A DNA stretch of 33,618 nucleotides, taken from assembly GCA_900548205.1 (NCBI GenBank), contig URJS01000017.1, positions 1 through 33,618 of the forward strand, in the 5' to 3' direction. Made by a program: the position numbers and the translations under genes. The notes under the pieces are model-generated. The model ran no database searches. It saw nothing but the letters and a program-made list of their open reading frames with translations, and had not been told where the DNA came from. The DNA is from an uncultured Roseburia sp. GTDB taxonomy: Bacteria; Bacillota; Clostridia; Lachnospirales; Lachnospiraceae. This document shows, in pieces, positions 1 to 6,536 of this stretch (positions are counted from its first letter, which is position 1; each line of letters begins with the position of its first letter).

Positions 1-12
1 ATAAATAAAAAA

Positions 13-52
13 GAGCGGAACTATGGGATTCATAGAGTTTCCGAGACCGCTC
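13..52 (+). other. Hairpin upstream of the first gene
   Basis: GAGCGG and CCGCTC frame a segment with inner complementarity (AACTATG against CATAGAGTT). The hairpin covers the ATG at 23, which argues against that codon as the normal start of the DUF1016 gene. It could be a small leader structure or the remnant of an upstream element. Confidence 0.35.
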
Positions 53-112
53 AAGATAGAATATGAGGGAAAGCTGAGATCAAAAGATGAACAGCATTTG
101 GGAGGTGCCGGA

Positions 113-1228
113 GTGTCTGATAAAAAAATGGAAATCATAGATCATGGAGAATTTCAAGGCTTATATGAAAAATCAAAAAATTTAATTGATAGCGCCAGGA
201 ATAATATGGGACAGATGGCAAATGCCATTACGGTTCTTACGAGTTTTATGTTAGGTCGGTATATTGTGGAGCAGGAACAGCAGGGAGCTGAACGGGCAAA
301 ATATGGTGCTAGGGTTATTGATTCTTTAGCCGCGTATCTCACAGAGGAGTATGGACGGGGCTTTTCAAGAAGTAATGTAGCCGGAATGCGACAGTTCTAT
401 ATGGCATATAGAGAAAGGGAAGATGCAATTATCCAATCGGGAATTGGAGGATTGGAACAGGCTTTTGGGATTGTCCAATCAGGAATTGGACAATTGGAGA
501 ACTCATACAAAAAAGTGCCGTTTAAGCTGAGCTGGACGCATTATCAGGTGCTTATGCGCATAGAGGATAAGGAAGAACGAGAGTTTTATGAGAAAGAAGC
601 CATACGTTCAAATTGGAATGTAGATACCTTGAAACGACAGTTCAATTCCAGCCTGTATGAAAGACTGGCCTTAAGCAGGGATAAGAATGATGTCATGCGT
701 TTGGCAAACGAGGGAGCAGTTCCGCAAAAGCCGGAGGACATTTTGCATACACCGTATGTGTTGGAGTTCGCCGGACTGGAGGATCAGGCTGCTTACCATG
801 AAAGTGACTTGGAGTCAGCCGTCATCGGAAAGATGCAAAAGTTTCTTTTAGAACTGGGAAAGGGCTTCCTGTTTGAACAAAGACAAAAAAGATTTTCCTT
901 TCATGATAGGAATTTTTATGTGGATTTAGTGTTGTACAACAGGCTTTTAAAGTGCTATGTTCTTATTGATTTTAAAATTGATGAGTTGACACATCAGGAT
1001 TTAGGACAGATGCAGATGCATGTGAATTATTTTGACCGATACGAGAGAATTGAAGGAGAAAACCCAACCATCGGTATCCTGCTCTGTAAACAGAGTGATG
1101 AAGCTTTGGTTGATTTGACTTTGCCGAAAGATGCCAATATTTATGCGAAGGAATATAAATTGTATTTGCCAGACAAGAAGTTGTTACAGAAAAAGTTGAA
1201 AGAATGGTTAGATGAAGAAGATTGGTGA
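113..1228 (+). CDS. YhcG/DUF1016-family PD-(D/E)XK nuclease domain protein
   Basis: Predicted 371-residue protein of the YhcG/DUF1016 family: an N-terminal helical domain followed by a PD-(D/E)XK nuclease-like C-terminal domain. Family members often sit beside restriction-modification or other defence genes, but the biochemical role is poorly defined. The nuclease core is visible as YVDLVLYNR (Asp271) followed by LIDFKID, where D286-F-K288 is the (D/E)XK element. I chose the GTG at 113 because GGAGG lies at 101-105 with good spacing. An in-frame ATG at 23 has no convincing ribosome binding site and would add 30 residues unlike the family. A 14-residue internal tandem repeat (IIQSGIGGLE / IVQSGIGQLE) is inserted between the helical domain and the SWTHYQ motif. 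The gene is AT-richer than its neighbours and at the window edge, so a linked system to the left cannot be excluded. Confidence 0.85.
   Translation: MSDKKMEIIDHGEFQGLYEKSKNLIDSARNNMGQMANAITVLTSFMLGRYIVEQEQQGAERAKYGARVIDSLAAYLTEEYGRGFSRSNVAGMRQFYMAYREREDAIIQSGIGGLEQAFGIVQSGIGQLENSYKKVPFKLSWTHYQVLMRIEDKEEREFYEKEAIRSNWNVDTLKRQFNSSLYERLALSRDKNDVMRLANEGAVPQKPEDILHTPYVLEFAGLEDQAAYHESDLESAVIGKMQKFLLELGKGFLFEQRQKRFSFHDRNFYVDLVLYNRLLKCYVLIDFKIDELTHQDLGQMQMHVNYFDRYERIEGENPTIGILLCKQSDEALVDLTLPKDANIYAKEYKLYLPDKKLLQKKLKEWLDEEDW
428..511 (+). repeat. In-frame 42-bp tandem repeat inside the DUF1016 gene
   Basis: Two consecutive 42-nt units (428-469 and 470-511) encode I-I/V-Q-S-G-I-G-x-L-E plus four variable residues. 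The conserved first 30 nt of the units differ at only a few positions, so the duplication looks recent. Copy number could vary by slippage or recombination without breaking the frame. Confidence 0.8.
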
Positions 1229-1263
1229 TGCCTGCAAGGGGCAGCCGGGAAATCGACTGCATC

Positions 1264-1306
1264 TTCGTTGACATAAGAGTGGCTTGCGACGCGTACCGCC
1301 CGTTGC
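1264..1306 (+). repeat. Dispersed hairpin repeat, copy 1
   Basis: This intergenic segment (TTGACATAAGAGTGGCTTGC followed by GACGCGTACCGCCCGTTG) closely resembles 11843-11885. The shared core is CATAAGAG-GGCT-GCGA-GCGT--CGC-CGTTG. Both copies lie just after the stop codon of a plus-strand gene. Copy 1 has a degraded hairpin compared with copy 2. Confidence 0.6.
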
Positions 1307-1346
1307 TTAAAACGGTCAGCTCCGCGGCGCGTGATGACCGTTTTAA
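1307..1346. terminator. Bidirectional terminator-like hairpin between convergent genes
   Basis: A perfect 12-bp inverted repeat, TTAAAACGGTCA (1307-1318) and TGACCGTTTTAA (1335-1346), has a GC-rich 16-nt loop. The A/T ends give a short T-run in both directions. It separates the converging DUF1016 and LUD genes and most likely ends transcription of both. Confidence 0.7.
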
Positions 1347-1362
1347 ACATTGGGTAATCCCA

Positions 1363-2001
1363 TCAATACCCAAATTCTTCTCCGATCAAAATGACCTTGA
1401 TGCGGTTCTCAATCCCGCTGCGTCTTGTGATAACCACCTGATTGCAGATGCAGTCTGGTGAGAGGCAGTCGGAGCAGACGCCGGTGGCAGCGCATGGCGT
1501 GTTTTTTGAGAGACGCTTGCAGTTCATCGGCGTAGCGGTATGGTGTACGCGGCTTAGCGCCTCTGCAACATTCGGAACGACCTTGTTCATGCCGGCAAGG
1601 ATAATGACATGCTCCGGGCCGTAGATCAGCGCTGCAAGGCGGTTTCCCGTGCCGTCGATGTTGACAAGCTCGCCGTCTGCGGTAATGGCGTTGGTGCTCA
1701 TAAAGTAATAATCGCACGAGAGGGCATCGTGATAGAGCTTCTTGACCTCCTCCGGTGATCTTGCCGTGGCGCGGTCGATCAGACGGATACCCGGGTCGTG
1801 GCGCAGCGCCGTGAGCATACCGGTTTCCTCCAGTGTCATAGAGCCGCCGAACGAGACGGTGCAGCCGTCTGTCAGATAGGAAAATGCTTGTTTTTCTGCT
1901 TCTTCAACGGTGGCACAGTAGCAGCCCTCCATCCGCCGCTTCGCAAGATTTTTGATAACGGTAGCGGCAAGTGTTTCATAATGCATTTGCTTTGGATTCA
2001 T
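1363..2001 (-). CDS. LUD-domain protein (LutC/YkgG-like, DUF162)
   Basis: 212-residue protein with the lactate-utilisation (LUD/DUF162) fold. Recognisable motifs are SFGGSMTLEETG near residue 50, then STNAITADGELVNIDGTGNR and GPEHVIILAGMNKVV in the middle. The C-terminal part carries several cysteines (CKRLSKNTPCAATGVC, CSDCLSPDCIC), which could bind an Fe-S cluster or another metal. Relatives include LutC of the lactate oxidase complex, but the many stand-alone clostridial homologues have no established reaction. The start at 2001 is fixed by an AAGGAGGT ribosome binding site about 8 nt upstream on the minus strand; an 11-residue longer frame lacks one. It is a single gene, divergent from the ABC exporter. 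No LutA/LutB partner lies nearby, so the substrate is unknown. Confidence 0.85.
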   Translation of the reverse strand: MNPKQMHYETLAATVIKNLAKRRMEGCYCATVEEAEKQAFSYLTDGCTVSFGGSMTLEETGMLTALRHDPGIRLIDRATARSPEEVKKLYHDALSCDYYFMSTNAITADGELVNIDGTGNRLAALIYGPEHVIILAGMNKVVPNVAEALSRVHHTATPMNCKRLSKNTPCAATGVCSDCLSPDCICNQVVITRRSGIENRIKVILIGEEFGY

Positions 2002-2062
2002 CGCAGCAAACCTCCTTGTAAAAGCTTTACACATATCTCTGGGTAACAGTATAACATGTGAC

Positions 2063-2090
2063 TTGACTTTTTTCCATAAGCAGATAAAAT
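2063..2090 (+). promoter_or_regulatory. Predicted sigma-A promoter of the ABC exporter
   Basis: TTGACT (2063-2068) and TAAAAT (2085-2090) are separated by 16 nt and lie 50 nt upstream of the exporter start. The match to the vegetative consensus is reasonable. Confidence 0.5.
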
Positions 2091-2140
2091 GAAAGGTGCT
2101 GCTTTGGTAAAGCGGTAAATACGACAGGAGGTACTACTAT

Positions 2141-3886
2141 ATGAACCAAAATTTAAAAAAGATGATTTCTTATTATAAGCCGTATCGCGGCATATTTTGG
2201 GCGGATATGTTTTTCGCCACGCTGTCGGCGGCGATCGCGCTGGTATTCCCGCTGATCGTGCGCTATGTGACGTCAACGTTGATTTATTTGGAGACAGGGG
2301 AGATCCTGCATCAGGTGAAGCTGCTGGCAGTGCTGCTTCTTGTGCTTGTGGCGGTAGAATGCTACAGTAAGTTTTTTATTTCCAATTATGGTCATGTGAT
2401 GGGCGCTAAGATCGAGTACAATATGCGCGCGGAGATATTTAATCATTTGCAGAAGCTGTCATTTGGATTTTATGATAATCAAAAAGTCGGACAGCTGATG
2501 TCGCGTATCACAACCGATCTGTTCGACATTACCGAGCTGATGCACCACGGACCGGAAAATCTGATTTTGTCGGTGGTTAAGATCGTAGGAGCTTTTGTGA
2601 TCCTTGTGAGCATCAGCCCGGCGCTTGCGCTTGCAGCGTTTATCGTGCTTCCATTTATGTTTGCCTACGCTTATTTCCTTAATGGAAAGATGCGCCGTGC
2701 TTTTCGGCAGAACCGTGTGCGCATTGCCGAGATCAACGCGCAGATTGAGGATAATCTTTCCGGTATTCGCGTGGTAAAATCATTCGCGAATGAGGACGTC
2801 GAGAATCAAAAGTTTAAGGGTGGCAACGACGGATTTCTTTCGGCAAAAAAGAACAGCTATCATTATATGGGAAGCTTTCATGCCGGTCTTGGCGCGTTTA
2901 CGACGCTGATTCAGGTCAATGTCATTCTTGCGGGAGCTGTCTTGATCGCAAGGGGCAGCGTAGATGTGAGCGATATGGTGACATTTCTTCTTTATATCAG
3001 TGTGTTTACCGATCCGGTGCGCACGCTGATTGATTTTACGGAGCAGTTCCAGAATGGATATACAGGGTTTGAACGCTTCTGCGAGATCATGGCGATCGAG
3101 CCGGACATCAAGGATAAGAACGATGCCGTGGAATTAAAAAATGTCAAGGGCAATATTGCGTTTGAGAATGTTTCGTTCCAGTATGAGGAGAATACGGAAG
3201 GCGTGTTAAAAAATATCAACTTAAGTGTGCCGGCAGGCTCTTATATGGCACTGGTGGGCTCGTCGGGGGCAGGAAAAAGTACGCTTTGTTCGTTGATCCC
3301 GCGCTTTTATGATGTGACGGGCGGGGCGGTTAAAATCGACGGAACGGACGTCCGTGACATCAAGCTTAAGAGCTTGCGTGAGCATATCGGAATCGTACAG
3401 CAGGACGTGTATCTGTTTGTCGGCACGGTCTATGACAATATCCGCTATGGAAGACCGGACGCGACGAGAGCGGAGGTCATTGAGGCGGCAAAAAATGCAA
3501 ACGCCCACGACTTTATCATGTCGCTTCCAAACGGCTATGAGACAGACATCGGACAGCGCGGCATTAAGCTTTCGGGCGGGCAGAAGCAGCGCCTTTCGAT
3601 CGCGCGTGTATTCTTGAAAAATCCGCCGATCCTTATTTTTGATGAGGCAACCTCCGCGCTTGACAATGAGAGTGAGAAGGTCGTGCAGGAATCGCTGGAG
3701 AGACTGGCAGAAAACAGAACCACATTTGTGATCGCACACCGTCTCTCGACGATCAAAAATGCAGAGCGGATTTTGGTGCTGACCGACGACGGGATCGAGG
3801 AGGAGGGCACGCACGAACAGCTGCTGGAAAAAGGCGGTATTTATGAGAAGCTTTATAACATGCAGTTCCAAAAGCAGCAGGCGTAA
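2141..3886 (+). CDS. ABC exporter with fused membrane and ATPase domains (MsbA/MdlB type)
   Basis: 581-residue half-transporter. A six-helix ABC membrane domain occupies about residues 15-310, and the nucleotide-binding domain about 335-575. The ATPase motifs are complete: Walker A GSSGAGKST near 371, Q-loop IVQQDVYLF, signature LSGGQKQR near 476, Walker B ILIFDEATSALD near 497, and the switch histidine in IAHRLSTI near 530. It most likely works as a homodimer in the cytoplasmic membrane, exporting lipid, peptide or drug-like substrates. There is no partner half-transporter or linked substrate gene, so the cargo cannot be named. The start is supported by AGGAGGT at 2126-2132. No terminator is seen before the CobW gene, but that gene has its own promoter. 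Confidence 0.9.
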   Translation: MNQNLKKMISYYKPYRGIFWADMFFATLSAAIALVFPLIVRYVTSTLIYLETGEILHQVKLLAVLLLVLVAVECYSKFFISNYGHVMGAKIEYNMRAEIFNHLQKLSFGFYDNQKVGQLMSRITTDLFDITELMHHGPENLILSVVKIVGAFVILVSISPALALAAFIVLPFMFAYAYFLNGKMRRAFRQNRVRIAEINAQIEDNLSGIRVVKSFANEDVENQKFKGGNDGFLSAKKNSYHYMGSFHAGLGAFTTLIQVNVILAGAVLIARGSVDVSDMVTFLLYISVFTDPVRTLIDFTEQFQNGYTGFERFCEIMAIEPDIKDKNDAVELKNVKGNIAFENVSFQYEENTEGVLKNINLSVPAGSYMALVGSSGAGKSTLCSLIPRFYDVTGGAVKIDGTDVRDIKLKSLREHIGIVQQDVYLFVGTVYDNIRYGRPDATRAEVIEAAKNANAHDFIMSLPNGYETDIGQRGIKLSGGQKQRLSIARVFLKNPPILIFDEATSALDNESEKVVQESLERLAENRTTFVIAHRLSTIKNAERILVLTDDGIEEEGTHEQLLEKGGIYEKLYNMQFQKQQA

Positions 3887-3898
3887 TTTGGAAAAATA

Positions 3899-3977
3899 TT
3901 CTAAAATTATCCATAAGATTTGCAAATAAGTGAGAAAACGAGTAAAATAAAAGTGTTTTTGGATTGTAATTTTAGAA
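3899..3977. promoter_or_regulatory. Promoter framed by inverted repeats upstream of the CobW genes
   Basis: A sigma-A-like promoter (TTGCAA 3920-3925, 17 nt, TAAAAT 3943-3948) is enclosed by the inverted arms TTCTAAAATTA (3899-3909) and TAATTTTAGAA (3967-3977). Each arm continues with matching TCCA/TGGA. The left arm is upstream of -35 and the right arm downstream of the start of transcription, so the transcript cannot form this hairpin. The layout fits two binding sites for one DNA-binding regulator, such as a metal sensor. The regulator is not identified. Confidence 0.5.
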
Positions 3978-3992
3978 AGGAAGCGAAAAGCA

Positions 3993-5015
3993 ATGACAAA
4001 GATTGATATTATTTCCGGCTTTTTGGGAGCGGGAAAGACAACATTTATTAAAAAAATGCTGGACGAGGTGTTTACCGGCGAGAAGATCGTTCTGATCGAG
4101 AATGAATTTGGAGAGATTGGGATTGACGGCGGATTTTTAAAGGACGCCGGCATTGAGATTACTGAGATGAATTCCGGCTGTATCTGCTGTTCTCTTGTCG
4201 GGGATTTCGGGAAAAATCTTCATGAGGTCATCCACAAATTTCATCCGGACCGTATTTTGATCGAGCCGTCAGGCGTCGGCAAGCTTTCGGATGTTATGAA
4301 GTCTGTGGTGGATGTCGAGAAGGAAGAAGACGTGAAGCTAAACGGGCTTATCACAGTTGTGAATGCGTTAAAGGCAAGTAAGCAGATGAAGGCCTTTGGC
4401 GAATTTTTTAACAATCAGATTGAGTATGCGACGATGGTCGTGTTAAGCCGTACACAGAATGCTACGCCGGAGCAGCTGGAGCTTTGTGTCAAGCAGATTC
4501 AGACCTTGAATCATAAGGCGGCAGTGATCACAACTCCGTGGGATGCGATCCGTGGTGAGCAGATATTAAAGGTTGTAGAGGGACAGGATTCGCTGGAGAT
4601 GAAGCTGCTTGCGGAGCAGCATGCACATGAGGAGCATGAGCATCATCACGAGCATGAGGAGCATCACCATGAGCACGGAGAAGGGTGCGGATGCGGACAT
4701 CATCACGAGCATGAGGAGCATGAGCATCATCATGCAGATGAGGTATTTACAAGCTGGGGAAAAGAGACGCCGCACAAATACACGAAAGAGAAGCTTACGG
4801 ATGTTTTAAAGACACTCTGCGAGACAGATGATTTTGGTGTGATTCTGCGCGCAAAGGGCATGGTGGAAGCCGTAAACGGAACATGGATTTATTTTGACAT
4901 GCTTCCGGGAGAATATGAGCTGCGTGAGGGCGAGCCTGATTATACAGGACGTCTTTGTGTGATCGGAACGGAATTAAAGGAGCAGGAGTTGGAGAAATTG
5001 TTTGAGCTTGCATAA
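3993..5015 (+). CDS. CobW/COG0523-family GTPase with His-rich metal-binding region
   Basis: 340-residue G3E-family GTPase, a predicted metal chaperone. Visible motifs are Walker A GFLGAGKTT (residues 9-17), ENEFGEIGID (36-45), and the metal-binding CxCC in SGCICCSL (Cys63, 65, 66), followed by the LIEPSGVGK Walker B-like segment. Residues about 209-247 form a dense His/Glu block with a GCGCG centre, typical of COG0523 members that buffer or deliver zinc or another transition metal. The CobW C-terminal domain follows. The ribosome binding site is GAAAGGAAG at 3976-3984. The gene ends 2 nt before a second, divergent CobW-like gene, so the two are probably translated together and act on the same metal. 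Zinc is the likeliest metal by family knowledge, but nothing in the sequence proves it. Confidence 0.9.
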   Translation: MTKIDIISGFLGAGKTTFIKKMLDEVFTGEKIVLIENEFGEIGIDGGFLKDAGIEITEMNSGCICCSLVGDFGKNLHEVIHKFHPDRILIEPSGVGKLSDVMKSVVDVEKEEDVKLNGLITVVNALKASKQMKAFGEFFNNQIEYATMVVLSRTQNATPEQLELCVKQIQTLNHKAAVITTPWDAIRGEQILKVVEGQDSLEMKLLAEQHAHEEHEHHHEHEEHHHEHGEGCGCGHHHEHEEHEHHHADEVFTSWGKETPHKYTKEKLTDVLKTLCETDDFGVILRAKGMVEAVNGTWIYFDMLPGEYELREGEPDYTGRLCVIGTELKEQELEKLFELA

Positions 5016-5017
5016 GC

Positions 5018-5980
5018 ATGGAGAGGAATATGCAGGAAATACCCATTTATTTATTTACCGGATTTATGGACAGCGGTAAGACGACGCTGATCCAAGAGAC
5101 CTTATTTGAAAACGGCTTTGCGGAGGAGGGGAAAAGTCTGATCCTCTGCTGTGAGGACGGCGATGTTTCATACGATAGAGAAAGACTGGCGTCTGTCAAT
5201 GCAGAGCTAGTCATGATTGAAAATGAGGAGGAGCTGACGGCGGAGCGTTTGGAGGAGATCCAGTCCCAATATCTGCCGGATCAGATTTTCCTAGAGTACA
5301 ACGGCACATGGGGCATGGATACACTGATGGAGACAAAGCTTCCCCGCGGCTGGACGATCATCCAGTCCCTTGCGACGGTGGATGCGACGACCTTTGACCT
5401 GTACTTAAACAATATGCGGGCAATGATCATGGAGCAGCTTTTTTTGGCGGACGTTGTAATCTTCAACCGCTGCGACGATCACACGGACAAGGGAAAATAT
5501 CGCCGTAACGTCAAAGCGTTAAACCGCAAAGCACAGCTGGTTTATGAGCGTGCGGACGGCACGCTTGACGAGCGGGAGGAGGAACTGCCGTTTGATATTT
5601 CCGGGGAGCAGCTTGAGATTACAGATGCGGATTATGCGATCTGGTACATGGATTGCATGGAGAACCCGAAGAAATATATTGGGAAAAAGGTGCATTTTTT
5701 AGCGCTTGTCTATAATCCTGACAATCTAAAAAAAGGCGTTTTTGTGCCGGGCAGATTCGCAATGACCTGCTGTGTGGACGACGTCACCTTTATCGGCTTT
5801 AAGTGTAAATATGCGAAGGAGGATGAAATCCCGCACAAGTCGTGGATCGATATTACCGCAGAGGTGCGGTACGAGTTTGCGCGTGAGTATAAGGGAAAGG
5901 GACCAGTGCTTTATCCGGTAGAGATTCAGCCCGCAGAAAGGCCCGCCACGCCGGAGGACGAGCTTGTTTATTTCTCATAA
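5018..5980 (+). CDS. CobW-like P-loop protein fused to a DUF1980/TIGR03943-type C-terminal domain
   Basis: 320-residue two-domain protein. Residues 1-160 resemble a G3E GTPase: Walker A GFMDSGKTT (15-23), a FLEYNG segment replacing the usual IEPSG, and NRCD near 149 as the base-recognition motif. The CxCC metal motif of the upstream gene is missing. From about residue 221 the protein matches the C-terminal domain of YcgQ-type proteins: GKKVHFLALVY, then GRFAMTCCVDD, then a basic/aromatic stretch ending in DELVYFS. In Bacillus the ycgR/ycgQ genes belong to the zinc-starvation regulon, so a role in metal transfer is plausible. No YcgR-type permease is present here. The start at 5018 relies on coupling to the upstream stop; a second ATG at 5030 is possible. 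Domain calls are by eye. Confidence 0.75.
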   Translation: MERNMQEIPIYLFTGFMDSGKTTLIQETLFENGFAEEGKSLILCCEDGDVSYDRERLASVNAELVMIENEEELTAERLEEIQSQYLPDQIFLEYNGTWGMDTLMETKLPRGWTIIQSLATVDATTFDLYLNNMRAMIMEQLFLADVVIFNRCDDHTDKGKYRRNVKALNRKAQLVYERADGTLDEREEELPFDISGEQLEITDADYAIWYMDCMENPKKYIGKKVHFLALVYNPDNLKKGVFVPGRFAMTCCVDDVTFIGFKCKYAKEDEIPHKSWIDITAEVRYEFAREYKGKGPVLYPVEIQPAERPATPEDELVYFS

Positions 5981-5997
5981 AATTTTAAAAATAAGGA

Positions 5998-6026
5998 TTG
6001 ACAAGTCTGCGTTAATGTATTAAAGT
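5998..6026 (+). promoter_or_regulatory. Sigma-A promoter of the T-box leader
   Basis: A perfect -35 (TTGACA, 5998-6003) and a -10 of TAAAGT (6021-6026) are separated by 17 nt, directly in front of the T-box leader RNA. Confidence 0.7.
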
Positions 6027-6307
6027 ATGAAAACAAGAAAAACCGTTGAGAAAGAGTAGTAGGCGCTTATTCAAGATCACAGAGAGCTGCAGGAGGTGGG
6101 ATTGCAGTATGGAGAGAGGCGTTGAATGGACTTTTGAGGGCGGCCCGAACCGGGAACGGTGTAGGAGTCGACGGGAACCGGAGCCGTTATCCATCCGGCA
6201 TGTATGATAGTACATGAGTGAGTGGGCGACTGATCGTCAATCTGAGTGGTACCGCGATAATAACCAGTTTATTACCGTCTCAAGCAATAGCTTGAGGCGG
6301 TTTTTTT
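6027..6307 (+). ncRNA. T-box riboswitch, predicted tryptophan specifier (TGG)
   Basis: A leader of about 280 nt shows the T-box landmarks in order. Stem I has an AGTA loop motif (6055-6058), AGAGAG (6081-6086) and a GGTG-containing distal loop. The specifier lies in GTTGAA-TGG-AC, with TGG at 6127-6129. The T-box sequence TGGTACCGCG is at 6247-6256. The terminator is an 11-bp stem, CCGTCTCAAGC (6275-6285) and GCTTGAGGCGG (6290-6300), with loop AATA and seven Ts. Uncharged tRNA-Trp should pair with TGG and the TGGT bulge and so allow read-through. The tryptophan assignment agrees with the trpXYZ-like genes downstream, which are known T-box targets in Firmicutes. Confidence 0.92.
6275..6307 (+). 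terminator. T-box intrinsic terminator
   Basis: An 11-bp stem with one G-U pair, loop AATA (6286-6289), followed by T7 at 6301-6307. This is the off-state of the leader. Confidence 0.9.
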
Positions 6308-6335
6308 ATAGGAAACTTCGTTTCCTATAAAAAAA
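6301..6335. repeat. Perfect 16-bp palindrome overlapping the terminator T-run
   Basis: The terminator's T7 is itself the start of a second perfect inverted repeat: 6301-6316 pairs with 6320-6335 around a TTC loop. The centre reads GGAAACTTCGTTTCC. In read-through transcripts this would form a stable tetraloop-like hairpin. On the minus strand it resembles a terminator with its own T7. Confidence 0.75.
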
Positions 6336-6536
6336 CCCTCCGGGGAACGCGCTGTGGCAGAATGGAGTTGTGTCGCAGAAGTACCTCGCCGCAGGCGGAG
6401 AACCTCGTCAGGGAGATTCTTTGCTTATAAGGGCAGTTTGTGAGGGTGACGGATGATCGGCATCAAAGCAACCCACGCGCAAACCTCCATATCAACGCGG
6501 ATTTTCAAAATTATTTAAAATCTGGAGGACAGCAGT
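6336..6536 (+). other. Leader segment between the T-box terminator and trpX
   Basis: About 200 nt without a recognised gene. It holds a GC-rich stretch with short complementary pieces (CCGC/GCGG near 6391-6402) and a possible 21-codon reading frame at 6453-6518, preceded by GAGGG but containing no Trp codons. No second promoter or riboswitch was recognised. Confidence 0.35.

Noticed and set aside
428..511. CRISPR-like reading of the short repeats in the first gene
   Set aside because: The units are directly adjacent without spacers, in frame and only two, so this is a protein repeat.
972..1373. Minus-strand 133-codon frame under the DUF1016 gene
   Set aside because: It lies antisense to a well-supported gene, has no ribosome binding site and no recognisable domain.
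3221..4153. Minus-strand 310-codon frame across the ABC exporter end and CobW start
   Set aside because: It covers two clear plus-strand genes and the promoter between them, and its translation resembles no protein family.
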